Positions 26,578-36,101 of a stretch of 64,000 nt of DNA are shown here, piece by piece (the first letter of the stretch is position 1; each line of letters opens with the position of its first letter). The translations under genes were made by a program, and so were the position numbers. A model generated the notes under the pieces. It was not told the origin of the DNA. It saw only the letters and a program-made list of their open reading frames with translations, and did not search any database. The stretch covers positions 1-64,000 of the forward strand of contig JAFSEU010000026.1 of the NCBI GenBank assembly GCA_017435565.1, read 5' to 3'. Origin of the DNA: Oscillospiraceae bacterium (lineage in GTDB: Bacteria; Bacillota; Clostridia; Oscillospirales; Ruminococcaceae).

Positions 26578-26607
26578 ATTGTAACACAGATACAACATAA
26601 AAGTCAA
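26578..26607 (-). promoter_or_regulatory. Promoter of putP
   Basis: On the minus strand, TTGACT (26607-26602), an 18-base spacer and TACAAT (26583-26578) lie about 35 bases before the start codon. Confidence 0.7.
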
Positions 26608-26740
26608 TGCTTTTTGCATAAATATACATTGTTATGCGGAGCAAAGCTACCTTTTCTTTTATCTCTTCTCTCTTATCTTTTATCCGGAAACGACAATTTG
26701 AGAGAAGAGAGAAGAATGCAAAGAGAAAGGTGAAAAGAAC

Positions 26741-26784
26741 AAAAAGAAACGACAATCTTCTGTTGAAAATTGTCGTTTCTTTTT
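26741..26784 (-). terminator. Hairpin terminator downstream of tRNA-Leu
   Basis: AAAAAGAAACGACAAT and ATTGTCGTTTCTTTTT pair perfectly around a 12-base loop with T runs on both strands. It lies 100 bases beyond the tRNA 3' end. The rest of 26620-26880 is purine-rich and holds no gene I can see. Confidence 0.75.
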
Positions 26785-26882
26785 GGCTCTCTTGTCCAAA
26801 ATAGATGACATGACTTTTCGTGATAAAAGAAAAATCGGATACCACAAAAGTGATATCCGAAATTCGCCCAGCGTTTGGCTGG

Positions 26883-26969
26883 TGGTGCGAGGGATGGGAC
26901 TTGAACCCACACGAGATTGCTCCCGCTAGCCCCTCAAGCTAGTGCGTCTGCCGATTCCGCCACCCTCGC
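26883..26969 (-). tRNA. tRNA-Leu (anticodon GAG)
   Basis: On the minus strand the acceptor GCGAGGG pairs with CCCTCGC, followed by discriminator A and an encoded CCA. The anticodon stem CTAGC/GCTAG encloses the loop TTGAGGG, giving anticodon GAG. The long variable arm (GCGGGAGCAATCTCGT region) is a class II feature, as expected for leucine, and the T loop reads GGTTCAAGTCC. The length is 87 bases including CCA. Confidence 0.95.
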
Positions 26970-27110
26970 ACTTTTTCAGTTGCATCTCTCTGCAACGTTT
27001 AAGATTATATCATACTATTTTTTATTTGTCAAGTATTTTTTCAATTTTTTTTGAAAAAATAATTTTTTAGAGGTTTTATGATGTATATAGTGGCATCTCA
27101 ATGTTTGAAG

Positions 27111-27139
27111 TTGACATATCATCAAAAAAGTGATATAAT
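27111..27139 (+). promoter_or_regulatory. Promoter of the mrp gene
   Basis: TTGACA (27111-27116), a 17-base spacer and TATAAT (27134-27139) form a perfect consensus about 55 bases before the start codon. The stretch 26970-27110 is T-rich and holds nothing I can identify. Confidence 0.9.
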
Positions 27140-27194
27140 TTTTATTTGAAAAATTACGCATTTTTGCGTTTTGAATATGAAAGGATGTATATAA

Positions 27195-28034
27195 ATGAGC
27201 GAATGTACACATAATTGTTCAACCTGTGCAAGCAGCGACTGTGCTTCAAGAAAATCACCGCAGGATTTTCTTGAAAAGCTTAATGAGCTTTCAAAAGTAA
27301 AAAAAGTAATCGGAATTGTCAGCGGCAAGGGCGGCGTCGGAAAGTCACTCGTTACCTCAATGCTTGCGGTGACTATGCAGAGAAGGGGCTTTAATGCCGC
27401 TGTTCTCGATGCTGACATCACAGGCCCTTCGATCCCTAAGGTTTTCGGTATAAGAGAGCGTGCCGCAGGAAACGACCTCGGCATAATACCGCCGGTGAGC
27501 AAGCTGGGAACACAGATAATGTCAATAAATCTGCTTCTTGAAAACGAAACCGACCCTGTAATCTGGCGTGGACCTGTAATTGCAGGTGTTGTAAAGCAGT
27601 TCTGGACAGACGTTATCTGGAATGATGTTGACTATATGTTTGTCGATATGCCTCCCGGAACGGGCGATGTTCCGTTGACGGTGTTCCAGTCGCTTCCTGT
27701 TGACGGAATCGTCGTTGTGGCGTCTCCGCAGGAGCTTGTCGGAATGATCGTCGAGAAGGCAGTTAAGATGGCAGGAATGCTTAATGTTCCCGTGCTCGGC
27801 ATCGTTGAGAATATGTCATATTTCGAGTGTGACAAGTGCTCCGAAAGGCATTATATTTTCGGTGAAAGCCATATTGATGAGCTTGCCGCGAATATGACCA
27901 TCGACACTGTTTCAAAGATACCGTTCAACAAAAAGCTTGCCGGCGCCTGCGATAAAGGTATGATTGAGCTTTTTGAGGGCGACTGGCTTGAAAATATGGC
28001 GGATAAAATAGAAAATGCCGCACCTTTAAAGTAG
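27195..28034 (+). CDS. mrp: Mrp/NBP35-type P-loop ATPase (iron-sulfur carrier)
   Basis: This 279-residue protein is of the Mrp/ApbC/NBP35 family, which carries and transfers iron-sulfur clusters. The deviant Walker A is IVSGKGGVGKSLVTSML (near residue 42), followed by VLDADITGPSIPKVFG (near 73) and the switch DMPPGTGDVP (near 154). A CxxC pair in YFECDKCSERH (near 217) would bridge the cluster at the dimer interface. The N-terminus also has four cysteines (CTHNCSTCASSDC), reminiscent of the NBP35 ferredoxin-like motif and not present in all bacterial Mrp proteins. It is monocistronic, with a consensus promoter and a terminator. Confidence 0.93.
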   Translation: MSECTHNCSTCASSDCASRKSPQDFLEKLNELSKVKKVIGIVSGKGGVGKSLVTSMLAVTMQRRGFNAAVLDADITGPSIPKVFGIRERAAGNDLGIIPPVSKLGTQIMSINLLLENETDPVIWRGPVIAGVVKQFWTDVIWNDVDYMFVDMPPGTGDVPLTVFQSLPVDGIVVVASPQELVGMIVEKAVKMAGMLNVPVLGIVENMSYFECDKCSERHYIFGESHIDELAANMTIDTVSKIPFNKKLAGACDKGMIELFEGDWLENMADKIENAAPLK

Positions 28035-28055
28035 AAAAAATATCTGCAAAAAAAC

Positions 28056-28090
28056 AACCGTATTCTGAAATTCTCGGAATACGGTTTTTG
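28056..28090. terminator. Bidirectional terminator between mrp and pgsA
   Basis: AACCGTATTC and GAATACGGTT pair around an 11-base loop, with TTTTTG on the plus side and a T run on the minus side. It closes both mrp and the long minus-strand operon ending at pgsA. Confidence 0.9.
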
Positions 28091-28092
28091 TT

Positions 28093-28671
28093 TTAGTCCT
28101 TCGGATTTATGTAGCCTTTATAGGCATTGATGTATGTATATCCCGAAAATACTGTGAGAACGGTGCAAACCCATATCAGCACAATGCCGATTATATTAAA
28201 GGTATCGCAAAGCGAAGCGGAAATATCAAATTCCTTGATAATTCCTTGCATTGCGAGAATGCACACGATTGTCACCATAGTTGCAGCAGTTTTGAGTTTT
28301 CCCCAGATGCCTGCCGCTACGACAACGCCTTCGCCCGCAGTAATAAGCCGCAGACCCGAAACAGCAAATTCTCTTGCGATGATGATGATTACTGCAACAG
28401 CTGCGAATTTGCCCATATAACCCATTTCAAGGAAGCAAATCAGTGCCGAGGTCACAAGCACCTTGTCAGCAAGCGGATCCATAAATTTTCCGAAGTTTGT
28501 TACAAGGTTGTGCTTTCTTGCAAGATGTCCGTCAACTGCGTCGGTGATTGAAGCGGCGGCGAATATCACAAGAGCCCAGAACAGGTTGAACGGGATATCA
28601 AGATACATCATCAAAAGAAAAACAGGAACCATAAATACACGCAAAAGAGTGAGCTTGTTTGGTAAATTCAT
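28093..28671 (-). CDS. pgsA: CDP-diacylglycerol-glycerol-3-phosphate 3-phosphatidyltransferase
   Basis: The 192-residue membrane enzyme makes phosphatidylglycerophosphate, the first step toward phosphatidylglycerol. The CDP-alcohol phosphotransferase motif DG-x2-AR-x8-G-x3-D-x3-D is complete: DAVDGHLARKHNL followed by NFGKFMDPLADKVLV (residues about 42-70). The N-terminus NLPNKLTLLRVFMVPVFLLM is typical, and four to five hydrophobic helices are visible. It is the last gene of the minus-strand recA-rimO run, 20 bases after rimO. Confidence 0.93.
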   Translation of the reverse strand: MNLPNKLTLLRVFMVPVFLLMMYLDIPFNLFWALVIFAAASITDAVDGHLARKHNLVTNFGKFMDPLADKVLVTSALICFLEMGYMGKFAAVAVIIIIAREFAVSGLRLITAGEGVVVAAGIWGKLKTAATMVTIVCILAMQGIIKEFDISASLCDTFNIIGIVLIWVCTVLTVFSGYTYINAYKGYINPKD

Positions 28672-28691
28672 AATAATTCTCCTTAAAAATA

Positions 28692-30017
28692 TCAGCAGAT
28701 TGCTTCACCGATTAAATCATATTCAAGTGTGTCGGTAATATTTACATTTACATATTGACCGAGCTTAAGCTTTTTGTCGCAGGTAAAGAAAATTTTTCCG
28801 TCGATATCGGGCGCATCGGCGCTTGTTCTGCCAAAAAAGCATTCGCTGTATCTGTCAAAGCCTTCGACAACAGCTGTAACGGTCTTTCCGAGCATTTTAT
28901 TGTTCTTCTGCTCCGAAATTACGTTCTGCATATCCATAATAATCTCGGCGCGCTTTGCTCTGATGTCTTCATCAACCTGCTCAAAGGTTTCTGCCTTCGT
29001 GCCTTCTTCTTCAGAATAAGCAAAGCAGCCCAATTTATCAAATTCAATATCCTTCACAAAATGGCAAAGCTCTTCAAATTCCTCGTCAGTTTCCGTGGGA
29101 AAGCCTGTGATAAGTGTTGTACGAAGCGTAATTCCGGGAATTTCACGGCGCAGCTTTTCAAAAAGCGCATTCAGCGAAGCCTTGTCGCAGCGCCTGTTCA
29201 TCAGCTTTAAAATCCTGTCGTTGCAATGCTGAATCGGAATATCAAGATATTTCACAACCTTTTCCTGATTCTTCATCACCTCGATAAGCTCATCGCTTAC
29301 CTTTTCGGGATAGCAGTAGAGAATTCTCAGCCATTTTAAGTTTTCGATTTTGCAAAGCTCATTCATAAGTAAGGGCAGCCTGCATTCGCCGTAAAGGTCC
29401 TCACCATAGCGTGTGGTATCCTGCGCTGTTAGAATGATTTCGGTAACCCCGTTGTCACAAAGCCATTTTACCTCTTCGATAACCTTTTCCATCGGAACGC
29501 TTCTGTATTTGCCCCTGATTGCGGGAATTGCACAGTATGAACAGCAGTTGCTGCAGCCTTCGGCAATCTTTACATATGCAAAGAAGGGAAGCGTTGTGAT
29601 AATTCGCTTGCCCGTCAGCGCAAGGTCGTACTTACTGCCAAATCTGATAACACGTTGATTTTTAAGCGTTGCATTGATAATTTCAACAATATCCTTGTTG
29701 TCGCCGATGCCGATTACGGCGTCGGCCTCGACGAAAAGCTCTGCTGCTTCCTCTCTGTATCGTTCGGAAAGACAGCCAGTAATGATTACCGATTTGATTC
29801 TTCCCTCGTTTTTCAAGGTGATAAGCTCAAGAATCGTTTCAATAGCTTCTTCCTTTGCCGATTGAATAAATCCGCAGGTGTTGACAATTGCAACATCCGA
29901 AAGTCCGGGCTCCGTCACAATTTCAAATCCCGCACTTTTTATATCATAGAGCATACGCTCGGCGTCAACAAGATTCTTGTTGCATCCAAGCGAGGTTATA
30001 TTAACTTTAATAGCCAT
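28692..30017 (-). CDS. rimO: Ribosomal protein S12 methylthiotransferase
   Basis: RimO is a radical SAM enzyme that methylthiolates an Asp of ribosomal protein S12. The 441-residue protein starts VNITSLGCNKNLVDAERML, a RimO rather than MiaB opening, and has the other UPF0004-domain cysteines (NTCGFI near 47, TGCLSERY near 81). The radical SAM CX3CX2C lies in EGCSNCCSYCAIP (near 155), followed by RGKYRSVPMEKVIEEV. The C-terminal TRAM domain spans about 375-441. It lies 14 bases downstream of recX. Confidence 0.95.
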   Translation of the reverse strand: MAIKVNITSLGCNKNLVDAERMLYDIKSAGFEIVTEPGLSDVAIVNTCGFIQSAKEEAIETILELITLKNEGRIKSVIITGCLSERYREEAAELFVEADAVIGIGDNKDIVEIINATLKNQRVIRFGSKYDLALTGKRIITTLPFFAYVKIAEGCSNCCSYCAIPAIRGKYRSVPMEKVIEEVKWLCDNGVTEIILTAQDTTRYGEDLYGECRLPLLMNELCKIENLKWLRILYCYPEKVSDELIEVMKNQEKVVKYLDIPIQHCNDRILKLMNRRCDKASLNALFEKLRREIPGITLRTTLITGFPTETDEEFEELCHFVKDIEFDKLGCFAYSEEEGTKAETFEQVDEDIRAKRAEIIMDMQNVISEQKNNKMLGKTVTAVVEGFDRYSECFFGRTSADAPDIDGKIFFTCDKKLKLGQYVNVNITDTLEYDLIGEAIC

Positions 30018-30031
30018 AAATAATCTTACCT

Positions 30032-30646
30032 TTAAAATTCATTTTCTTCCATAAAAGCTTTGATACAACGGTTTATACTGTCAAAGCTGTAGCCCTGCCG
30101 CACAAGGGCATTTTTTACCTTCGTAATGCCTTTTTCATCGTCAAAATACCGTGAATACTTTCGGCTTATAAGTTCCAAAAGTCTTTCATCCTGCGTATCG
30201 CTGTATGCAGAAAGCATTTCTTCACAAAGCTCTCGGTCAATGCCTTTTCTTTTCATTTCAAACACAGCCTTATGATAGCCGTATTTTTTTACCTCGACAA
30301 GCTTTCGCGCAAGGTTTTCCGCATATCTTCTGTCGTCAATCATATTCAGCCTGACAAGCTTTTCCATCGTTTCATAACAAACATCGTCGTCATAATTGGA
30401 ATTGAGCTTTTCAAACATTTCTGCATATGAATAATCCCTAATATCCAGAAGATACAGTGCACGTTCATAAGCTTTGCGTAAATATGATTGGCGCAGAATA
30501 TCGTCGAAATCATCACTGTCAATTTCCATATCGCTATGGAGCGAGTTTTCGGCAATAATTGATTGATGCAGAAAATATGTATTTTCCGCATCAATCTCTA
30601 CAAGGTAGGTCTGCCCCTTGTATTTTTCAATTTTGGTTATAGTCAT
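30032..30646 (-). CDS. recX: Regulatory protein RecX
   Basis: The 204-residue helical protein modulates RecA filaments. The RecX pattern is visible in LRQSYLRKAYERALYLLDIR (near 50-69), DYSYAEMFEKL (near 70) and MIDDRRYAENLARKLVE (near 100), each a helix-helix-helix repeat containing the DxxYA-type motif. The C-terminal third repeats the pattern (VKNALVRQGYSFDSINRCI). The start lies eight bases after the recA stop, and pairing with recA is the usual gene order. Confidence 0.9.
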   Translation of the reverse strand: MTITKIEKYKGQTYLVEIDAENTYFLHQSIIAENSLHSDMEIDSDDFDDILRQSYLRKAYERALYLLDIRDYSYAEMFEKLNSNYDDDVCYETMEKLVRLNMIDDRRYAENLARKLVEVKKYGYHKAVFEMKRKGIDRELCEEMLSAYSDTQDERLLELISRKYSRYFDDEKGITKVKNALVRQGYSFDSINRCIKAFMEENEF

Positions 30647-30654
30647 ATAAAGAA

Positions 30655-31830
30655 TTATTCAGCAGGGGAAAACTCTTCAAAATCGTCGTCGTCCTCAGCG
30701 CTGACTGCAACGGAAGGAGCCGACTGCGTTGAAGCTGCTTTGGCAGCCGCCTTGACCTCTGCTTTTTTCTTGGTTTTGGAAGAGACCATTTCGACCTTTT
30801 CGGCGTTCTCTCTGATGCGCTTTTCGACCTCGTTCATAATGTCGGGGTTGTCAAGCAGAAATTGCTTCGCATTGTCCCTGCCTTGACCGATTTTCTGTCC
30901 TTCATAAGAGAACCACGAGCCGCTTTTTACAATAATGTCAAGCTCGGCGGCAATGTCAAGAATTTCGCCGACCTTGGAAATGCCCTTGCCGAACATAATG
31001 TCGAATTCGCATTCCTTGAAGGGAGGCGCTACCTTGTTTTTGCAGATTTTGCATTTTGTTCTGTTGCCGATTACCTCGCCGCCGTTTTTGATTGCCTCGA
31101 CACGTCTTACTTCGATTCTTACCGAAGAATAGAACTTAAGCGCGCGTCCGCCGGGTGTTGTTTCGGGATTTCCGTAAATAACACCGATTTTCTCACGCAC
31201 CTGGTTGATAAAAATTGCGACGCAGTTTGATTTTGAAATAACTGCAGTCAGCTTTCTCATAGCAAGCGACATAAGTCTCGCCTGCTGACCCATATGACTG
31301 TCGCCCATTTCGCCGTCGATTTCCGCCTTGGTTACCATAGCGGCAACCGAGTCGAGAACAACAACGTCAATTGCGCCTGAGCGCACAAGCGCTTCAAGAA
31401 TTTCAAGCGCCTGCTCGCCGCTGTCGGGCTGAGAAACAAGAAGGTTATCAATGTTTACGCCCAAAGCCTGCGCATATACAGGGTCAAGAGCGTGCTCTAC
31501 GTCTATGAATGCAACCTCGCCGCCAAGTTTCTGAGCTTCTGCGGCAACGTGCAGTGCAACGGTAGTCTTACCGCTGCTTTCGGGGCCATATATTTCGACA
31601 ATTCTTCCTCTGGGAACGCCGCCTATGCCAAGTGCCATATCAAGTGTGAGCGAGCCTGTTGAAATGGACGCAACATTAAGCTTTTTGGCCTCGCCGAGCT
31701 TCATTACGGCACCTGAGCCGTATGCTTTTTCGATTTGTGCAATCGCACTGGCAAGAGCCTTCTGCTTGTCCTCCTTGGTGGTGGGCATTTCAGCCAATGT
31801 TGATTTTTTCTTGCTATCCTGTTTTGCCAT
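30655..31830 (-). CDS. recA: Recombinase RecA
   Basis: RecA catalyses homologous strand exchange and triggers SOS cleavage. The 391-residue protein has Walker A in [16 protein letters not shown] (near 80), Walker B in [13 protein letters not shown] (near 153), loop L1 in [15 protein letters not shown] (near 170) and loop L2 in [20 protein letters not shown] (near 210). The core ends near residue 345. A roughly 40-residue Lys/Ala-rich then Asp/Glu-rich tail makes it longer than most RecA proteins. I see no clear LexA box in front of it; it is preceded by prmC with 28 bases of spacing. Confidence 0.97.
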   Translation of the reverse strand: MAKQDSKKKSTLAEMPTTKEDKQKALASAIAQIEKAYGSGAVMKLGEAKKLNVASISTGSLTLDMALGIGGVPRGRIVEIYGPESSGKTTVALHVAAEAQKLGGEVAFIDVEHALDPVYAQALGVNIDNLLVSQPDSGEQALEILEALVRSGAIDVVVLDSVAAMVTKAEIDGEMGDSHMGQQARLMSLAMRKLTAVISKSNCVAIFINQVREKIGVIYGNPETTPGGRALKFYSSVRIEVRRVEAIKNGGEVIGNRTKCKICKNKVAPPFKECEFDIMFGKGISKVGEILDIAAELDIIVKSGSWFSYEGQKIGQGRDNAKQFLLDNPDIMNEVEKRIRENAEKVEMVSSKTKKKAEVKAAAKAASTQSAPSVAVSAEDDDDFEEFSPAE

Positions 31831-31858
31831 AAATTACGATTCCTTTCTGCATATTTGC

Positions 31859-32695
31859 TTAATTTAGCTGAGCGCAAACAACTCTTTCGATACCGTTAAG
31901 GTCATTTACGCATTTTTTGACTTTAAATCCATTTTCCTCAAGGATTTTGCAAACATCGGCACTTTGATTCATACCGACCTCAAAAATTATGTATCCGCCG
32001 CATTTTAAGGCGCTTTTCCATACTTTTGTGATATTTCTGTAAAAATCAAGCCCATCATCTCCACCAAACAGCGCACATTCCGGCTCAAATTTTACTTCCG
32101 CCTGCAGATTTTCCATATCCTCACTTGTAAGATACGGCGGGTTGCTTACAATAATATCAATATCGCCAAAATTCTGCGCAAATCCGCCGTCGCAGACATC
32201 GCCTTTGATAATTTCGATATCAGCGCCATTTTCTTTGGCGTTATGCTTTAATACTCGCAAAGCGTCATCGCTCAATTCCACAGCGCAAATCTTGCAGCTG
32301 CTGTGTTTTTTTAAGGCAATTGCAATGCATCCGCTACCGGAGCAGAGGTCAATAACATTTAATTTTTTATCATTGATAATTTCAAGTGCGGTTTCGACGA
32401 GCACTTCGGTATCCGCCCTTGGTATGAGCACACCTTTGTCAACGGAAAACTGAAGACCGAAAAATTCCCATTGTCCCAATATATACTGCAAGGGATAATG
32501 CTCAAGCCTTTTTGAAAGCATTTTTTCGGCATTTTCAAGGGCGCTGTTATCATTGCATACGGCATTTTTTGAAAGAAGCTTGTTTTCCGTAATTCCAAAC
32601 GCCTTGCAGCAGATGAGCCTTGCTTCAAAAACGGCTTCTTCAAAACCGTTTTCCGAAAGAGCTTTTTTGGCAAGCGAATAAAACCCGTTTACCAT
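31859..32695 (-). CDS. prmC: Peptide chain release factor N5-glutamine methyltransferase
   Basis: PrmC (HemK) methylates the GGQ glutamine of release factors RF1 and RF2. The 278-residue protein has an N-terminal helical domain (FEARLICCKAFGITENKLL; YILGQWEFFGLQF near 92). The SAM-binding fold carries VIDLCSGSGCIAIALKKH near 117 and the substrate motif IIVSNPPYLTSEDM near 178. The start overlaps the end of the DUF1385 gene by seven bases, so the pair is translationally coupled, as in other Clostridia. Confidence 0.93.
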   Translation of the reverse strand: MVNGFYSLAKKALSENGFEEAVFEARLICCKAFGITENKLLSKNAVCNDNSALENAEKMLSKRLEHYPLQYILGQWEFFGLQFSVDKGVLIPRADTEVLVETALEIINDKKLNVIDLCSGSGCIAIALKKHSSCKICAVELSDDALRVLKHNAKENGADIEIIKGDVCDGGFAQNFGDIDIIVSNPPYLTSEDMENLQAEVKFEPECALFGGDDGLDFYRNITKVWKSALKCGGYIIFEVGMNQSADVCKILEENGFKVKKCVNDLNGIERVVCAQLN

Positions 32696-33852
32696 TGGTC
32701 ATCCTCGAGATTCTCAGGAATACATGGCTTAATTGCCGCAATCGCGACCTCAATCTGCTTGTCGCTGGGCTCTCTGGTGGTAATGCGCTGAATTGCAAGA
32801 CCGGGAGCTGAAAGAATTTTTGTAAAAGCGTTTGTGTGTGTTCCGGCAAGTCTTATCAGCTCATATGAGATTCCGACGATAAAGGGAAGGAATATAATCT
32901 GAATGCCGACTCTGGCAAGCGTATTGAGAATGCTGCTTCCCAGCGAGATTTCCGGAAGTATTGAAAACAGTATGATAAACACGATGATGCTTGTTATAAG
33001 TGCAATAAAAATGAAGCTTGTACCGCATCTGGGGTGGAACCTTGAATGTTTTTTGATGTTTTCGACGGTGAGCTCCTCGCCGGCTTCAAGGCAGGCGATT
33101 GTTTTATGCTCAGCACCGTGATATTCGTAGGTTATGCGGATATCCTTCATTAGAGCTGTCAGAGCTAAATATGCGATGAATATTGCGATTTTTGAAAAGC
33201 CTTCGGCAATTGCCACAACAATTTCATTGTCAATCAGCATTCGCACAAGATTGCCGATTGTTGAGGGCAGAAACTTGAACAGTGCAACGCATATGATAAG
33301 GCTCAGAACAATTGAAATCACAGAAATTACGGGCATTATCTTGTCGCCGAGCTTTTCGGTCAGCCAGATATCAAGCTTTGAAGGCTCTTCATATTGATAA
33401 TTTTCCATATCTTCAAGGTATTTATCGTAAAGGGCTTCAATATCAAGACCTTCGACATCACGCTTTTTGGATATAAGATATCCCTTAAAAGCGTCAATTG
33501 CCGCAGATCTTTCCATTTTTGTGACCTTATTCTTTTTATACCATTCAATAAAGAACTCAAGGTCCTCGTTAAATTGCTTGTCAGCCGATTTCATAAGGCA
33601 TTTGTAGCCTTCGATAAGCTGAGTAACCATATTGACAGAGCCCCTGATAAACGGTGCTTTTCTGTACCACGGCATATTTTTACCGTATTTGTTTTCCCAG
33701 ACTTCAACATCAATAGTGCCGTCGGGAAGTCTGCACGCCATTGCGCTGTTGTAGACGCCCTTCATCATAATGCCTTCAATAAGCGCCTGACCGCCGATTT
33801 TGGATTTGCGCAATTCTTTGCCGCATTCGTTATTATCTTTGCATTTGCTCAT
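32689..33852 (-). CDS. DUF1385 membrane protein (YqhQ-like)
   Basis: This 387-residue protein is of the DUF1385 family. The family opening GGQALIEGIMMKGVYNSAMA is near residue 20, followed by YRKAPFIRGSVNMVTQLIEG. EYHGAEHKTIACLEAGEEL (near 242) and HSRFHPRCGTSF (near 270) contribute conserved His, Cys and Glu residues that look metal-binding. Four or five transmembrane helices lie between about 175 and 335. The biochemical role is not established. It commonly sits next to prmC, as here. Confidence 0.9.
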   Translation of the reverse strand: MSKCKDNNECGKELRKSKIGGQALIEGIMMKGVYNSAMACRLPDGTIDVEVWENKYGKNMPWYRKAPFIRGSVNMVTQLIEGYKCLMKSADKQFNEDLEFFIEWYKKNKVTKMERSAAIDAFKGYLISKKRDVEGLDIEALYDKYLEDMENYQYEEPSKLDIWLTEKLGDKIMPVISVISIVLSLIICVALFKFLPSTIGNLVRMLIDNEIVVAIAEGFSKIAIFIAYLALTALMKDIRITYEYHGAEHKTIACLEAGEELTVENIKKHSRFHPRCGTSFIFIALITSIIVFIILFSILPEISLGSSILNTLARVGIQIIFLPFIVGISYELIRLAGTHTNAFTKILSAPGLAIQRITTREPSDKQIEVAIAAIKPCIPENLEDDQW

Positions 33853-33880
33853 TTGGTATCTCCTTGGTAATCTCTTTTAT

Positions 33881-35335
33881 TTATTCCTGATTTGACGGAC
33901 TTTTCATTGCAGGAAGCGTAATTGTGACGGTTGTTCCGACATTTTCCTCGCTTTGAAGCTCGAGCGTTCCGCCGTGCATCGTGATAATTTCATCAGCAAC
34001 GGCAAGCCCTATCCCTGAGCCTCGCTTTGAGTGGTTTGCCTTATAGAATTTTGTCTTGATTTTCGGCAGGTCGCTTTTGCTGATACCCACGCCGTCATCG
34101 GCTATCGAAACTACTATGTTATTGCCGCTTTCAAACGCCTTGATGGTAATGTTTCCGTTTTCGCGCGAATATTTTATTGCGTTGTCGATTATGTTGATAA
34201 ACACCTGACGCAGTCTGTTCTTGTCGCCGTAAACAAAGGGCAGCATCTCCGGCTCGGAATAATGAAGCCTCAGGCCTTCCTTTTCGCATTTCTGAACATA
34301 CATTATAACAGCGTCGCCAAGCTCTGCAAGAATATCGGTCGTTTCGCTGTTGAGCGTGAAATGACCGCCCTGAATTCTCGAAAAGTCAAGCAGCTCTTCA
34401 ACCATCTGTGAAAGACGCTGTGTTTCGTTGATGATGACCTCAATGCCCTTTTTCTGGGTCTCGGGGTCGTTTTCAAAGCTTAAGGTTTCCGCCCAGCCTT
34501 TAATCGCTGTCAGCGGTGTTCTGAGCTCGTGCGATACGCTTGAGATAAACTCATTTTTCATAGCCTCGGTTTTTGAAAGCTCCTCAGCCATCTGATTGAT
34601 AACGTCGCACAATTCACCGATTTCGTCGTTATTCTGCTTTGGAATTCGCGCTGAAAAATCGCCTTTTGCAAATTTGTTTGAAGCTGTTGTCGAAAGCTGT
34701 TTGACAGGGCGGACAATTGATCCGATAAAATAAATGCCCGAAATGCCGATCAGGAAAAGTATTACCAGACAAATTAAAGTGACTGCAATGGTGATGCTGA
34801 AAATCTGGTTGTCGATTTCGCTCAGTGAGGCTACGATTCGAATGGCCGAATAATCGGGGCTTATCGATGAAATCGGATAGCTCACCGCCATAATGCGCTC
34901 GCCGTTTTCACGCTTTCCCGTAAAGCTTGAAACAACGCCGTTTTCGACGGCTTCGTTATAGTCGTCCATTGTCAGGTAATAGTCGGGAATTTCCGAGTAG
35001 CTTTCCTGATTGAAGCCCGATGACGACAGCGAAATTCTGCCCTTTGAATCAATCGCCAGAAGCTCCATTTTGTCTTTGTCCGAAAAGGTTTCGGTAATCG
35101 TTCTGATTTCCGTGTTGATATTCTTGCTCGCGTCCTGCGAATATCGCGAAAGGACGCTTACAACCGAATTGAGCTTGGAAACCATATATTGCTCTGCCGA
35201 GCCGTAATAATAATTCTGAATGGTGAATATAATGATAAGGTCGATGATGATTAACGTGAGCAGAAAAATGCCCAGATTGTTAAACAGCCAGCGCCTTGTA
35301 ATACCTTTTTTTACGCGCACCTTTGACTTTGCCAT
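33881..35335 (-). CDS. Membrane sensor histidine kinase
   Basis: This roughly 484-residue kinase is the partner of the response regulator encoded 35 bases upstream. It has two transmembrane helices (about 15-38 and 185-210) flanking an extracellular sensor domain of about 145 residues, a HAMP linker (FIGSIVRPVKQLSTTASNKF), the phosphoacceptor His in FISSVSHELRTPLTAIKGWA near 262, and ATPase boxes: N (INIIDNAIKYS), G1 (IADDGVGISKSDLP) and G2 (GSGIGLAVADEI). ATG 35335 follows AGGTGAAATA and is preferred to the extension at 35356. The signal it senses is unknown; the WalK/PhoR-like layout suits envelope or phosphate sensing. Confidence 0.93.
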   Translation of the reverse strand: MAKSKVRVKKGITRRWLFNNLGIFLLTLIIIDLIIIFTIQNYYYGSAEQYMVSKLNSVVSVLSRYSQDASKNINTEIRTITETFSDKDKMELLAIDSKGRISLSSSGFNQESYSEIPDYYLTMDDYNEAVENGVVSSFTGKRENGERIMAVSYPISSISPDYSAIRIVASLSEIDNQIFSITIAVTLICLVILFLIGISGIYFIGSIVRPVKQLSTTASNKFAKGDFSARIPKQNNDEIGELCDVINQMAEELSKTEAMKNEFISSVSHELRTPLTAIKGWAETLSFENDPETQKKGIEVIINETQRLSQMVEELLDFSRIQGGHFTLNSETTDILAELGDAVIMYVQKCEKEGLRLHYSEPEMLPFVYGDKNRLRQVFINIIDNAIKYSRENGNITIKAFESGNNIVVSIADDGVGISKSDLPKIKTKFYKANHSKRGSGIGLAVADEIITMHGGTLELQSEENVGTTVTITLPAMKSPSNQE

Positions 35336-35370
35336 TATTTCACCTCGGTTTCTCAAAACTTATGAAACTG

Positions 35371-36069
35371 TTATTTTGCGTTCCATTTATAGCCGTAGCC
35401 CCATATTGTCAGAATATATCTCGGAGTGGAGGGTTCGTCTTCGATTTTCATTCTGATTCGTCTGATATTTACATCAACGATTTTGTCGTCGCCGTAATAG
35501 CTTTCGCCCCAGATATGCTTCAGAATGCTTGTTCTGTCAAGAGCCGTATTCTGATTGTTCAGAAAGTATTCGAGAATCTGAAATTCAACCTGAGTAAGCT
35601 CAATCGGCTGGCCGTTTTTCGTCACGGTTCTGCTTTTGAGATTAAGCATAAACGGACCCGATTCGAGATACATCGGCTTGTCGTTTGAAGAAAAGCTCAT
35701 ACAAACACGCCTGTAAATTGCGTCAACCCTTGCTGTAAGCTCCGAAGGGGAGAAGGGCTTGGTTATATAATCGTCAGCGCCGATCATCAGGCCGTTGACC
35801 TTGTCCATTTCCTGTGCCTTTGCGCTGAGCATGATTATGCCCATTGTAGCGCTTTTTTCGCGCAGCTTTTTGCACACGGTAAAGCCGTCGATGCCGGGCA
35901 TCATAATATCGAGCAGAGCTACGTCAAAATCGCCGTTACTTTGCTCAAAAACCTTAATTGCGTCTTCACCGCAGTTTACATCGACGACCTCATAGCCGGC
36001 ACGCTTGAGATTTATCACGATAAAATCTCTTATAACGTCTTCATCTTCGCAAACAAGAACTCTGTTCAT
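35371..36069 (-). CDS. OmpR/PhoB-family response regulator
   Basis: The 232-residue regulator has a receiver domain with the acidic pocket CEDEDVIRDF, the phosphorylated Asp in DVALLDIMMPGIDGF (near 52) and the Lys in DDYITKPFSPSELTAR (near 103). The C-terminal winged-helix DNA-binding domain carries ELTQVEFQILEYFLN, RTSILKHIWGE and VDVNIRRIRMKIE. Start 36069 (MNRVLVCED) follows GGAGGTCAGTAAT. An in-frame extension to 36186 would overlap the upstream lipoprotein gene and lacks family similarity. It pairs with the kinase gene immediately downstream. Confidence 0.95.
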   Translation of the reverse strand: MNRVLVCEDEDVIRDFIVINLKRAGYEVVDVNCGEDAIKVFEQSNGDFDVALLDIMMPGIDGFTVCKKLREKSATMGIIMLSAKAQEMDKVNGLMIGADDYITKPFSPSELTARVDAIYRRVCMSFSSNDKPMYLESGPFMLNLKSRTVTKNGQPIELTQVEFQILEYFLNNQNTALDRTSILKHIWGESYYGDDKIVDVNIRRIRMKIEDEPSTPRYILTIWGYGYKWNAK

Positions 36070-36101
36070 ATTACTGACCTCCGTATATATTTTTTTGACT
36101 T

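Noticed and set aside
26741..26784. Perfect palindrome as the end of a mobile element
   Set aside because: It has T runs on both strands, lies downstream of a tRNA and has no partner repeat or transposase nearby; a terminator is the simpler reading.
26680..26912. Minus-strand open frames overlapping tRNA-Leu and the purine-rich region
   Set aside because: They run through the tRNA and a terminator hairpin and encode low-complexity Phe/Ser-rich sequence without a start signal.
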